From an uncultured Lachnospiraceae bacterium (GTDB taxonomy: Bacteria > Bacillota_A > Clostridia > Lachnospirales > Lachnospiraceae), in contig CADBNG010000357.1 of NCBI GenBank assembly GCA_902795985.1, forward strand, positions 1 to 23,371: a stretch of DNA of 23,371 nt, given 5' to 3'. The translations under genes were made by a program, and so were the position numbers. Under the pieces are notes generated by a model. The model ran no database searches, was not told the origin of the DNA, and worked only from the letters and a program-made list of their open reading frames with translations. Of the stretch, positions 9,336 to 16,620 are shown piece by piece. Positions within the stretch are counted from its first letter, which is position 1. Every line of letters begins with the position of its first letter.

Positions 9336-10538
9336 ATGAGACAGAAAAAAATCCTGCTGCTGGGCGGAAACGCCGTGCAGCTCACCTGTACGCTGGCGGC
9401 CAAGGCCGAGGGGTATCACGTGATCAGCGTGGATTATCTGCCGGACAATCCGGCCCATAAGTACGCGGATGAATATCATAATGTCAGCACGATCGAAAAA
9501 GAAAAGGTTCTGGAGCTGGCAAAAAAACTTCAGATCGACGGAATTGTTTCCTATGCTTCCGACGTTTCCGCTCCCACGGCGGCCTATGTGGCGGAAGCCC
9601 TCGGCCTGCCGACCAATCCCTACAATTCGGTCATGATCATGACCCATAAGGATCTCTTCCGGAAATTCATGCGGGAAAACGGTTTCCCCATGCCGGAAGG
9701 CGCGACGTTTGCCGTCTATAAAGACGCGCTGGCCTTCTTCCGGACCGTCCGGAAACCTGTCATGGTCAAACCGATCGATTCCTCCGGAAGCAAGGGGGTC
9801 AGCAAGGTCTATACCGAAGAGGAATTCCGGGACGCCTGGGAAGAAGCCCTCTCCTACTCTCTGTCCAAAAACGTCATTGTGGAGCGTTTCATCGAGCGGA
9901 TCGGCTACCAGATCGACGGCGATATTTTCGTGATTGACGGAAAAATCCGTTTCTGGGGAATCTGCGACCAGCACCACGATCCGGATGTTCCCTTTACGCC
10001 CGCCGGGCTCTCCTATCCGCCGACCCAGGACCTCCGCTATCAGGACCGCGCAAAAGAACTGATCGAACGTCTTTTTGCCCTGCTCGGCATGCATATGGGC
10101 GCCTACAACGTGGAATATATCGTCGGGGATGACGACGAGGTTTATATTATCGAGATCGGTCCGAGAAACGGCGGCAACATGATTACGGACGCGATCTTCG
10201 CCGCAACCGGTGTAAATCTGGCGAAATATACGGTTCGCCAGGCTGTCGGCGACGACGTCAGCGATCTTGCGCAGGCCGAGCCGAAATGCTGCGCTTCTTC
10301 CTATATCATTCACGCGCGCCGGGACGGCATATTCAAAAAGCTGGTTATCGATCCGGAAATGGAAAAACGCATCGTCGATATCCGGATGTCCGACAAGCCC
10401 GGCGACGAAGTCCATGCCTTCCGCAACGCGGGCGGCACCGTAGGCACCGCGGTTTTCACCTTTGAAAACACCGACCAGATGTGCAGTATCATCGACCATA
10501 TGAATGATTATGTTTCCGTGGAGGTCGAACCGAAATGA
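9336..10538 (+). CDS. ATP-grasp ligase (carbamoyl-phosphate-synthase/PurK-like)
   Basis: The 400-residue protein begins with a Rossmann-like pre-ATP-grasp domain (KKILLLGGNAVQ, about 4-100). The ATP-grasp domain follows (about 105-310), with the ATP-binding Lys in MVKPIDSSGSKGV and the metal-binding strand YIIEIGPRNGGN. The C-terminal 90 residues resemble the accessory lobe of biotin-carboxylase-like ligases. Start ATG 9336 is chosen for GGAGG 5 bases upstream; an upstream in-frame ATG at 9309 would begin at the promoter's end. The enzyme should activate a carboxylate as acyl phosphate for attack by an amine, thiol or similar nucleophile. The stop codon overlaps the next start (ATGA), so the two are translationally coupled. 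The substrate cannot be read from sequence. Confidence 0.88.
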   Translation: MRQKKILLLGGNAVQLTCTLAAKAEGYHVISVDYLPDNPAHKYADEYHNVSTIEKEKVLELAKKLQIDGIVSYASDVSAPTAAYVAEALGLPTNPYNSVMIMTHKDLFRKFMRENGFPMPEGATFAVYKDALAFFRTVRKPVMVKPIDSSGSKGVSKVYTEEEFRDAWEEALSYSLSKNVIVERFIERIGYQIDGDIFVIDGKIRFWGICDQHHDPDVPFTPAGLSYPPTQDLRYQDRAKELIERLFALLGMHMGAYNVEYIVGDDDEVYIIEIGPRNGGNMITDAIFAATGVNLAKYTVRQAVGDDVSDLAQAEPKCCASSYIIHARRDGIFKKLVIDPEMEKRIVDIRMSDKPGDEVHAFRNAGGTVGTAVFTFENTDQMCSIIDHMNDYVSVEVEPK

Positions 10539-12688
10539 AAAAACTGATGATTCTCGGCGCCGGATACACCCAGATTCCCTTATTCGAAGCCGCCCGCCGT
10601 CTGGGAGTTTCCACCGTGGCCTGCAGTATCGCGGGAAACTATGAAGGTTTTGACCATGCCGACGAGATCTCCTATACCGATATTTCGGACCCGGAAGCGG
10701 TCAGCGCCGCGGCCCGGGAATTTCACGCGGACGGTGTCGCGACCTGCGGGCTGGATCTGGCCATGCGGGCCATCGGCTGTGCCTGCGAACGCAACGGACT
10801 GCCCGGACCTTCGGAAGAAGCGGCCCGGACTGTATCCGATAAATATCTGATGAAAAAAGCCCTGACGGCCGGCGGCGTAAGAACGGCCGCTTTCGAAGTT
10901 CTGCATACTTCCGATGATCTGGAAGCGGCCCTTTCCCGCTTCCGCTTCCCGGTTATGCTGAAAGCCGTGGACCAGATGGGCGGCCGGGGCATTTTCAAAT
11001 GCGAAACGCCGGCGGAAGCCCGGGACTGCTTCCCCCTCAGCCTTGCGGCATCCCGCAAGGACTACTGCCTGATTGAGGAATTCATTGACGGCCCTCTCTT
11101 CGGTGTGGAGGGCATGCTGCAGAACGGCCGTTTTGTTTTTCTCATGCCGGACAATACCGCGGTATTTCATGCCGCAACCGATATTCCCGTCGGCCACAGC
11201 GTTCCGCTCGAGAACTTCGATGACCGCATCGCGGATATCGAAGAACAGCTGACAAAAGCGGTTGCCGCTGTCGGACTGGACAACTGCCCGGTGAATGCCG
11301 ACTGCATCCTGCACGACGGGAAAACCTGGATTGTCGAACTGACGGGACGTTCCGGTGCCACCGGCCTGTCCGAAATCGTCAGTCTCCGTTACAATCTGGA
11401 TTATTATGAGGAAATCGTGAAAATTGCTCTGGGCGAAGACGTTTCCGGTGATTTTTCCGGAATTCCTTTCTCCGGCGGGATCCTGACCCGGACCCTGACG
11501 GCTCCGCGCAAAGGCATTTTGCGCCGGATCGTCAACAGCAATCTTCCTTCGGAGGAAATCATCGATCTCTCCTTCAATATCGAACCCGGCGACAGCATTG
11601 CCCCCTTTACCAACGGGAGGGACCGGATCGGACAGGTTATTCTGAAATGCGCCTCGTCCGAACGCTGCACGGAACTTCTTGCCTCCATCGAACGGAAAAT
11701 CCGTCTCGAACTGACCGGAGACGTCCCTCTTGAAACCACCCCGGTCGAAGAGCTCTTTACGGACGCGCAGGGCAACCGCGTTTTCATGAAGCGTGAAGAT
11801 AAGCTGAGCTTTTCCTACGGCGGAAACAAAGTCCGTTTTGCCTATGAATATTACGCGGATATGATCGAAAAAGGCTGTGACGCCATGATCCTCTACGGCG
11901 GCTATTCTTCCAATCTCTGCCGGATTCTCGCACAGCTCTGTTATGAAAAAAGCATTCCCTGCGCCATGGTCTATAATACGGAGGATTCCGATCCGAACGA
12001 TATCACCCTGAACGCTTCTTTGATCCGCGGCTGCGGCGTGGAAGAATTCCGGTGCACAAAAGGGAATATTGCCGAAAAAGTCACCGCTGCCATGAACTAT
12101 TTCCTCAGTCTGGGAAAAACCCCGTATTATATTCACGGGGACTGCTACGGCCGGGGCAATGCGGCTACGCCGATGAAGTCCTATGCGGACGTTTACTGGG
12201 AAATCAAAAAGCAGGAAGCCAAACTGGGCGTACATTTTGACGGTATTTTCCTTGCCGGAAGCACCAATACTTCCCAGGCCGGTCTTCTGGCGGCTGCGCT
12301 GACCGACGAGGACCCGGTGCCGGTGACCGGAATATCCGTAAACCGCAAAAACGCGCGCGCAAAGGAAGTAATGCTGGATGATCTGGCGGAGTATGCGGAG
12401 CGTTTCGGCGTGAATTATCTCCGGGATCCTGCCGGCTCCATTCTCTTTACCGACGAGTATCTCTGCGGCGGATACGGTTCCTTTGACAGTGAAATTGAAC
12501 AGACAATTACGGAAATGTACCGGAAGTACGGGATCGGTCTGGATCCGACCTATACCGGGAAAGCCTTTACCGGAATGCTGAAATATCTGAAAGATCACGG
12601 AATAAAGAACCGGACCGTCCTGTTCATTCACACCGGCGGCACCCCGCTGTTTCTGGACTACGCGAAAAAAACCGGCCTTAAGGAATGA
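10535..12688 (+). CDS. Fusion of an ATP-grasp ligase with a fold-type-II PLP enzyme (D-cysteine desulfhydrase/ACC deaminase-like)
   Basis: In this 717-residue protein residues 1-390 are a complete ATP-grasp unit: LMILGAGYTQ at the N-terminus, ATP-binding K143 in MLKAVDQMGGRG, and metal-binding strand WIVELTGRSGATG (E268, with Thr where EINPR families have Asn). Residues about 395-717 are a fold-type-II PLP domain: SFSYGGNKVR with the likely Schiff-base K432, GGYSSN (455-460), HGDCYGRGNA (534-543), AGSTNTSQAG as a phosphate-binding-type loop, and IHTGGTPLF (698-706), which matches the C-terminal signature of D-cysteine desulfhydrases and ACC deaminases. The domain order is directly visible. 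The gene overlaps its ATP-grasp neighbour by 4 bases. I infer that the PLP half makes, racemises or breaks down an amino acid linked to the ligase reaction. Exact substrate unknown. Confidence 0.88.
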   Translation: MKKLMILGAGYTQIPLFEAARRLGVSTVACSIAGNYEGFDHADEISYTDISDPEAVSAAAREFHADGVATCGLDLAMRAIGCACERNGLPGPSEEAARTVSDKYLMKKALTAGGVRTAAFEVLHTSDDLEAALSRFRFPVMLKAVDQMGGRGIFKCETPAEARDCFPLSLAASRKDYCLIEEFIDGPLFGVEGMLQNGRFVFLMPDNTAVFHAATDIPVGHSVPLENFDDRIADIEEQLTKAVAAVGLDNCPVNADCILHDGKTWIVELTGRSGATGLSEIVSLRYNLDYYEEIVKIALGEDVSGDFSGIPFSGGILTRTLTAPRKGILRRIVNSNLPSEEIIDLSFNIEPGDSIAPFTNGRDRIGQVILKCASSERCTELLASIERKIRLELTGDVPLETTPVEELFTDAQGNRVFMKREDKLSFSYGGNKVRFAYEYYADMIEKGCDAMILYGGYSSNLCRILAQLCYEKSIPCAMVYNTEDSDPNDITLNASLIRGCGVEEFRCTKGNIAEKVTAAMNYFLSLGKTPYYIHGDCYGRGNAATPMKSYADVYWEIKKQEAKLGVHFDGIFLAGSTNTSQAGLLAAALTDEDPVPVTGISVNRKNARAKEVMLDDLAEYAERFGVNYLRDPAGSILFTDEYLCGGYGSFDSEIEQTITEMYRKYGIGLDPTYTGKAFTGMLKYLKDHGIKNRTVLFIHTGGTPLFLDYAKKTGLKE

Positions 12689-12691
12689 AAC

Positions 12692-12740
12692 GGGATCAAA
12701 GGGGACTGTCCCCTTTGATCCCCTTTGATCCGGCCCGTTT
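12692..12740 (+). terminator. Hairpin after the ATP-grasp/PLP gene with a duplicated right arm
   Basis: A perfect 14-bp stem (12692-12705 with 12709-12722, loop CTG) starts just after the stop codon. The right-arm unit CCCTTTGATC is present twice in tandem (12711-12720, 12721-12730). An outer pair AAACGGG (12688-12694) and CCCGTTT (12734-12740) allows an alternative fold using the second copy. The core at 12701-12713 is GGGGAC-TGT-CCCC. No long T-run follows, so termination strength is uncertain. Confidence 0.6.
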
Positions 12741-12758
12741 CCGGATATTTTCCCGGGT

Positions 12759-12787
12759 TTGACACTTCCCGCTGTTTGAACTATGAT
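12759..12787 (+). promoter_or_regulatory. Strong promoter of the GT2 gene
   Basis: TTGACA (12759-12764), exactly 17 bp, then TATGAT (12782-12787). The predicted leader is about 25 bases and carries TGGAGAAG before ATG 12820. The glycosyltransferase can therefore be transcribed independently of the ATP-grasp genes. Confidence 0.8.
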
Positions 12788-12819
12788 ATCCCAATAGTAA
12801 TTAACATTGGAGAAGAATC

Positions 12820-13791
12820 ATGCTTGTATCCATTGTCATCCCCTGCTACAACTCGGAACACACGATCGAAAAGGTCGTGGATCTGACCATGCAGGAATTT
12901 GAAAAATACAAAAACTACGAATGCGAAATGATCCTCGTCAACGATTATTCCCGTGACGGAACGATCGACGCCATCTGCCGCGCCGCGAAAAAGTACCCGA
13001 ACGTCACCGGCGTGAACCTGGCCAAGAATTTCGGCCAGCACGCGGCGATCATGGCCGGGCTCCATTACATCCACGGTGACCTGGTCATGGCCATGGACGA
13101 TGACATGCAGAACCATCCTTCCCAGATCCGGCAGTTTCTGAAGAAGGAAAAAGAAGGCTATGACGTCATTTTCGGCGTGTTTAAGGAACGGCATTTTTCC
13201 CGGTGGAAAAACCTCACCGGCGCTGTCAGCCGCGCCCTTCTGTTCCGGCTGATTGACCGGCCGAAAGATATCCAGATGGGCAGCTTCTGGCTCGCGCGGC
13301 GCTATGTCATTGACAAAGCCCTGGAGTACGAAGGGAACGGCGCCTTCGTCCAGCTGCTGTTTTTCCGGACGACCCACAATATCGCCAACATCGAAATCGA
13401 CCATTTTGACCGGGAAGTCGGCTCTTCCAACTACACCTTTAAAAAAGGACTGCGGCATTTTCTGTCCATGATCAACTATTCCGACGTCCCGCTGAAATTC
13501 GCGGCCTATCTGGGCGCCGTATTCGCCGCTGTCGGACTGATCGCCGCCGTTATTGTTCTCATCATGAAGCTCATCAATCCCGCCATGCAGGCCGGCTGGC
13601 CTTCCATGATGTGCGCGATGCTCTTCCTGTTCGGCATACTCTTCCTGATCATCGGAATCCTGGGCGAATACATCGGGCGTGTCCTTTTCACCGTCAACCG
13701 TTCGCCCCAGTACGTCATCCGCGACGTCATCACCGAGAAAAATGCCGACACCCTGCGTCTTCCGCAGCGGACCGTCAAAGAAAAAGAATAA
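12820..13791 (+). CDS. Family 2 glycosyltransferase, CsbB/GtrB-like (polyprenyl-phosphate sugar synthase)
   Basis: The 323-residue protein has an N-terminal GT-A fold (VSIVIPCYNSE, about 1-210) with the nucleotide-sugar DXD motif in MAMDDDMQNH (91-99) and the QMGSFW segment (152-157). A membrane-proximal SSNYTFKKGLRHF region comes next, then two C-terminal transmembrane helices (about 226-250 and 262-290). This layout is that of GtrB, CsbB and ArnC-type enzymes, which move a sugar from a nucleotide donor to undecaprenyl phosphate at the inner face of the membrane. The YfhO-like protein encoded at 6880-9147 is the expected kind of partner that transfers the sugar outside. No GtrA-type flippase gene is seen nearby. 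The sugar is unknown. Confidence 0.9.
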   Translation: MLVSIVIPCYNSEHTIEKVVDLTMQEFEKYKNYECEMILVNDYSRDGTIDAICRAAKKYPNVTGVNLAKNFGQHAAIMAGLHYIHGDLVMAMDDDMQNHPSQIRQFLKKEKEGYDVIFGVFKERHFSRWKNLTGAVSRALLFRLIDRPKDIQMGSFWLARRYVIDKALEYEGNGAFVQLLFFRTTHNIANIEIDHFDREVGSSNYTFKKGLRHFLSMINYSDVPLKFAAYLGAVFAAVGLIAAVIVLIMKLINPAMQAGWPSMMCAMLFLFGILFLIIGILGEYIGRVLFTVNRSPQYVIRDVITEKNADTLRLPQRTVKEKE

Positions 13792-13798
13792 AGAAAAA

Positions 13799-13833
13799 AA
13801 TGACAGAGGGGACATGCCCCTCTGTTATCTTTT
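13799..13833. terminator. Hairpin terminator after the GT2 gene with GGGGAC-NNN-CCCC core
   Basis: An 11-bp stem (13801-13811 with 13817-13827, one G-T pair) lies between an A-run and a CTTTTT run, 9 bases after the stop codon. The core 13808-13820 is GGGGAC-ATG-CCCC. It may work in both directions between the convergent genes. Confidence 0.8.
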
Positions 13834-13887
13834 TCCGTCCTCACATTTCCCCCGGCAAAGCCATGCATCACTGCAAGTCTGGTTCCG

Positions 13888-13918
13888 AAACCGTTCCCCC
13901 TGCGGCAGCAACGGCTTT
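13888..13918. terminator. Possible terminator of the deacylase operon
   Basis: AAACCGTT (13888-13895) can pair with AACGG-C-TTT (13910-13918) around a loop that holds a further CTG/CAG pairing. It lies about 30 bases beyond the end of the - strand operon, but the T-run expected for a - strand terminator is poor. Confidence 0.3.
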
Positions 13919-13922
13919 CTTA

Positions 13923-13947
13923 TTATACTCCTGTTCTTTATACTCCT
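13923..13947. repeat. Short direct repeat at the operon end
   Basis: TTATACTCCT occurs at 13923-13932 and 13938-13947, a 15-bp period; the second copy overlaps the stop codon of the - strand gene. No function is evident. Confidence 0.5.
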
Positions 13948-14887
13948 ATTCCCCCGCCTTAATATCGCGCAGGATCTTAAATGCGGATGTAAACGCATAG
14001 ATGAGCGGATTGTTGTACTGGAAAAACAGGATGCCGTCCGCCGGGCTCTGCAGCGTTTCCAGGGTCTCCCCCGTGCAGGGATCGATAATTTCCGCCAGCA
14101 CCTGACCGGCACAGACATGGGAATCGTTATCCGTCAGGTTATGGAACAGCCCGGCCTCGGAGGTTCGGACATTCAGCAGTTCATCGTACGGAAAAATCCG
14201 CGCGGGGGCAGCCGGCAGCGGCGTCCCCTTCAGGATCCCGTTGCAGATCATGAAACGCTCGACCGCGTCAACGATCCTCTCCGCTCCTTCCGTGCTGATG
14301 CGCGTGGTCGTACCGGAGTAAACACTGTAGGCGTCGGTCTCCCAGATCTGCCAGTTGTAATTCAATGTGGTCGTATCGTAAGGCCTCGGTTCGCGCACCA
14401 CGATATAGGGCAGGCCGAAATCCCTGGCCTTTTCCGGGTTCTCATAACCCGTCCTCATCATCTGCACATAGGGCTGGAACTCTCCCGGCATATAAAACGA
14501 CGTGAACTGGACGCCGACGCGGTATTTATTGACGATCTCAAAAACCGCGGCCGCGATCCGCTGAGTCGTCTCTCCCAGCGGATAACCGGGGAACATCCGG
14601 TTGATATCGGTATTGTCGATGCTCCAGAACCGTTTGCCGATGTTCATGGAGGCCGGATTTACCGAAGGGATCAGCATTACCTGCCGGTCTTCGGCAAAAC
14701 GGCCTTCCTCCTCCAGCTTTTTCAGACGCTGAAGGAGCCTGGAACACATGAAAATCTGCTGATATTCATTGCCCCGGGCGCTGCCTACGATACACAGCGC
14801 TTTTTCGCCCTGTCCGAAGGTAAAGGCGCGGACCCGGAAATCATCCCGATAGATGCGGGAACTTTGGAAAAGAACGGTGTCTTTCAT
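13946..14887 (-). CDS. AstE/aspartoacylase-like protein lacking its metal ligands (probable pseudoenzyme)
   Basis: The 313-residue protein has the layout of the succinylglutamate desuccinylase/aspartoacylase family (M14-like zinc fold plus a C-terminal barrel-sandwich part). The upstream neighbour has zinc motif HGDE at 38-41; here the same positions read RGNE (R38, E41). The second zinc His, in the neighbour's DIHAS, is replaced (QFTSFY, about 127-132). The neighbour's catalytic VVEMG becomes VVREP (163-167). The substrate-binding-type segment NRMFPG (96-101) is kept. The start overlaps the upstream stop (ATGA), so production is coupled. I infer a non-catalytic or altered partner of the upstream enzyme; a changed metal-independent activity is the alternative. 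It is the last gene of the operon. Confidence 0.8.
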   Translation of the reverse strand: MKDTVLFQSSRIYRDDFRVRAFTFGQGEKALCIVGSARGNEYQQIFMCSRLLQRLKKLEEEGRFAEDRQVMLIPSVNPASMNIGKRFWSIDNTDINRMFPGYPLGETTQRIAAAVFEIVNKYRVGVQFTSFYMPGEFQPYVQMMRTGYENPEKARDFGLPYIVVREPRPYDTTTLNYNWQIWETDAYSVYSGTTTRISTEGAERIVDAVERFMICNGILKGTPLPAAPARIFPYDELLNVRTSEAGLFHNLTDNDSHVCAGQVLAEIIDPCTGETLETLQSPADGILFFQYNNPLIYAFTSAFKILRDIKAGE

Positions 14888-15819
14888 TTCTTTTCAGCCC
14901 CCCTTACCAGAATTCTCCCCATGAGGGACCCTTCATCCACCAGCGGGTATTCCCGGATCGTGAAAAGCAGTCCGCTCTTGTCGGCGTCGACATATTCCAG
15001 GACTTCGCCGCTCAGCGGATCAAAGACATATCCGACGGTCTCCCCCTTTTTGACCCAGGAGCCGTGGCTCTTTGTTTTCATGAACATCCCGGAACAGCGG
15101 GCATTTAAGAAAATGACTTCGTCGTTATCGTCCGAAACGATGGGCGTGCTCACGGGAGGAACCTCACCGTCCCACATTCCCAGGTTCTTCATGATATTGA
15201 GGATCCCGTTCGTCATCTGCTGTCCGTATTCCCCGGTCAGCCGCATGCCGACGCCCATCTCCACGACCAGGCAGGGCGTCCCGATGGAATTCAGGGAATA
15301 CGCGAAGGTCGATTCCAGTACGGTACTGGCTTCATGGATCCAGATAAAATCCATGTTGGCCTGCCGGGCCAGCGGCAGCAGTGTTTCCTCGTTCATTTCA
15401 TTGATCCGGATCTGAGGTATTTCCGTCAGGAAAATATTGCTGGCGTGAATATCAAAGACCACGTCGGCGCCGGCCACGTCGGCAACCAGCCTGCTGGCCA
15501 CGAATTCGGTCATGACGCCGGAATCCGAACCGGGAAACGTCCGGTTCATGTCCAGGTCAAATCCCGGGATCCCCCGTTCGATGGATGAGATGCCCAGAGG
15601 ATTCGCGGCAGGATAGATCTCCACCGTACCGTGAAGCAGTTCCGGGTTTTTGCTCAGAACCCGGTTCAGAAGGAAGCAGACATACTGGCCTTCCAGTTCA
15701 TCGCCGTGAATACCGGTGACAACGCATATTCTTTTTCCTTCCCCGTTCTGTATGACGTTCTTCCGGATCCGGAAGGTTTCTTCGACCGGCAGTCGGATGC
15801 TGACGATACTCTCTACCAT
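14884..15819 (-). CDS. AstE/aspartoacylase-family zinc deacylase
   Basis: The 311-residue protein carries the full family signature: TGIHGDELEG with zinc ligands H38 and E41, DMNRTFPG (90-97) for substrate binding, DIHAS with zinc ligand H125, and VVEMG with the likely general base E187. Residues about 220-305 form a barrel-sandwich-like C-terminal domain. Family members hydrolyse N-acyl amino acids or related amides. The start at ATG 15819 is preferred over the more upstream 15855 because GAGAGG sits 5 bases before it and it removes an overlap with the preceding gene. It lies 16 bases after the transglutaminase-like gene and overlaps the degenerate paralogue downstream by 4 bases. I infer that it acts on a product of the ATP-grasp/alpha-E system; the substrate is unknown. 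Confidence 0.85.
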   Translation of the reverse strand: MVESIVSIRLPVEETFRIRKNVIQNGEGKRICVVTGIHGDELEGQYVCFLLNRVLSKNPELLHGTVEIYPAANPLGISSIERGIPGFDLDMNRTFPGSDSGVMTEFVASRLVADVAGADVVFDIHASNIFLTEIPQIRINEMNEETLLPLARQANMDFIWIHEASTVLESTFAYSLNSIGTPCLVVEMGVGMRLTGEYGQQMTNGILNIMKNLGMWDGEVPPVSTPIVSDDNDEVIFLNARCSGMFMKTKSHGSWVKKGETVGYVFDPLSGEVLEYVDADKSGLLFTIREYPLVDEGSLMGRILVRGAEKK

Positions 15820-15835
15820 ATCAGCCTCTCTTCGT

Positions 15836-16618
15836 TTATTCGTTTTCAGTAACAATCACCGAAATCTCGGTTTGCTGTTTCCCCTGTCCAATGAAAATGC
15901 CGCGGTTGATGGCGCAGTCCTGTGCGTCCCGGCCATGAGACAGCTTGATGTGCTGGTCCGAAACGACAAGACAATTGGTGGGATCATATCCCGTCCACAT
16001 TCCCTGGTGAAGCACTTCCACCCATGCGTGGCTCTCTCCCTCTCCGGAAAGCATGCCGGCTGCGTATCGGGACGGAATGCCCCTGCTGCGCAGAACGGCC
16101 AGCATGATATGCGCGTAATCCTGACAGACGCCGCGGCTCTGGGCAAATGCTTCCGCCGCAGTAGTGGAAACGGTCGTCGTTCCGGGTTCGTAGGAAAGCG
16201 CTTCGTGTATGGCCTGCATCACACCGGCCATCTCTTCCGGCGCTCCGGTGCCGAAGCCCAGTCTTTCGGAAAACTCACGCAGGGCATCATCGGCTTTTGT
16301 GAGCGGAGTCGCGAACTGAAAGATCCGTTCCTTTTCAAAACTCCTTCCCGGGGTGCCCGCAGACAGGCCGGCTTCGGCCTCCCCGCATACATCGGCTTCG
16401 AAACAGGTATGCGGCGCGTGAATACAGCCGCACAGGAGCGCATTGCCCCACTGGTCCCGGCTGAAGCTCAGATCATCTTCAGGAAAAACATGCTGCTGTA
16501 ACTGACGGATTTTCTGCCGGGCATCCGACACCGGGGTGCACCGCAGGGTGAAATGATGCCCGCTGACGGGGACATCCATATTGATCTTCAAATGGTAATG
16601 GAAAGAAAGCCGTTTCAC
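15836..16618 (-). CDS. Transglutaminase-like cysteine peptidase (alpha-E/ATP-grasp-associated)
   Basis: The 260-residue protein has an N-terminal beta-rich domain (1-110) typical of transglutaminase-like proteins in these operons and a papain-like core with C165 in RGVCQDYAH, H197 in ESHAWVEV and D212 in GYDPTN, a complete Cys-His-Asp triad. The start chosen is GTG 16618, with GGTGGAG 8 bases upstream; an in-frame GTG at 16627 falls directly behind that same site and is less likely. The start lies 2 bases after the alpha-E stop codon. In Iyer and Aravind's analysis of amidoligase systems such proteases accompany circularly permuted ATP-grasp and alpha-E proteins and are thought to process or transfer the peptide made. 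Activity here is inferred from motifs. Confidence 0.85.
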   Translation of the reverse strand: MKRLSFHYHLKINMDVPVSGHHFTLRCTPVSDARQKIRQLQQHVFPEDDLSFSRDQWGNALLCGCIHAPHTCFEADVCGEAEAGLSAGTPGRSFEKERIFQFATPLTKADDALREFSERLGFGTGAPEEMAGVMQAIHEALSYEPGTTTVSTTAAEAFAQSRGVCQDYAHIMLAVLRSRGIPSRYAAGMLSGEGESHAWVEVLHQGMWTGYDPTNCLVVSDQHIKLSHGRDAQDCAINRGIFIGQGKQQTEISVIVTENE

Positions 16619-16620
16619 GC

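Noticed and set aside
10580..12631. Very long antisense frame (683 codons) opposite the ATP-grasp/PLP gene, and similar ones at 9144-10499, 3377-4612, 5753-6817 and 2098-2943.
   Set aside because: They mirror well-identified genes whose codon use keeps the opposite frame open; they have no family motifs and no suitable ribosome binding sites.
13679..15415. A 578-codon + strand frame across the deacylase genes.
   Set aside because: It is a shadow of two - strand genes with clear family motifs, and it starts inside the GT2 gene.
16566..16575. Another GGGGACAT sequence, inside the transglutaminase-like gene.
   Set aside because: It lacks the CCCC half and the paired arms, so it is not a member of the hairpin family.
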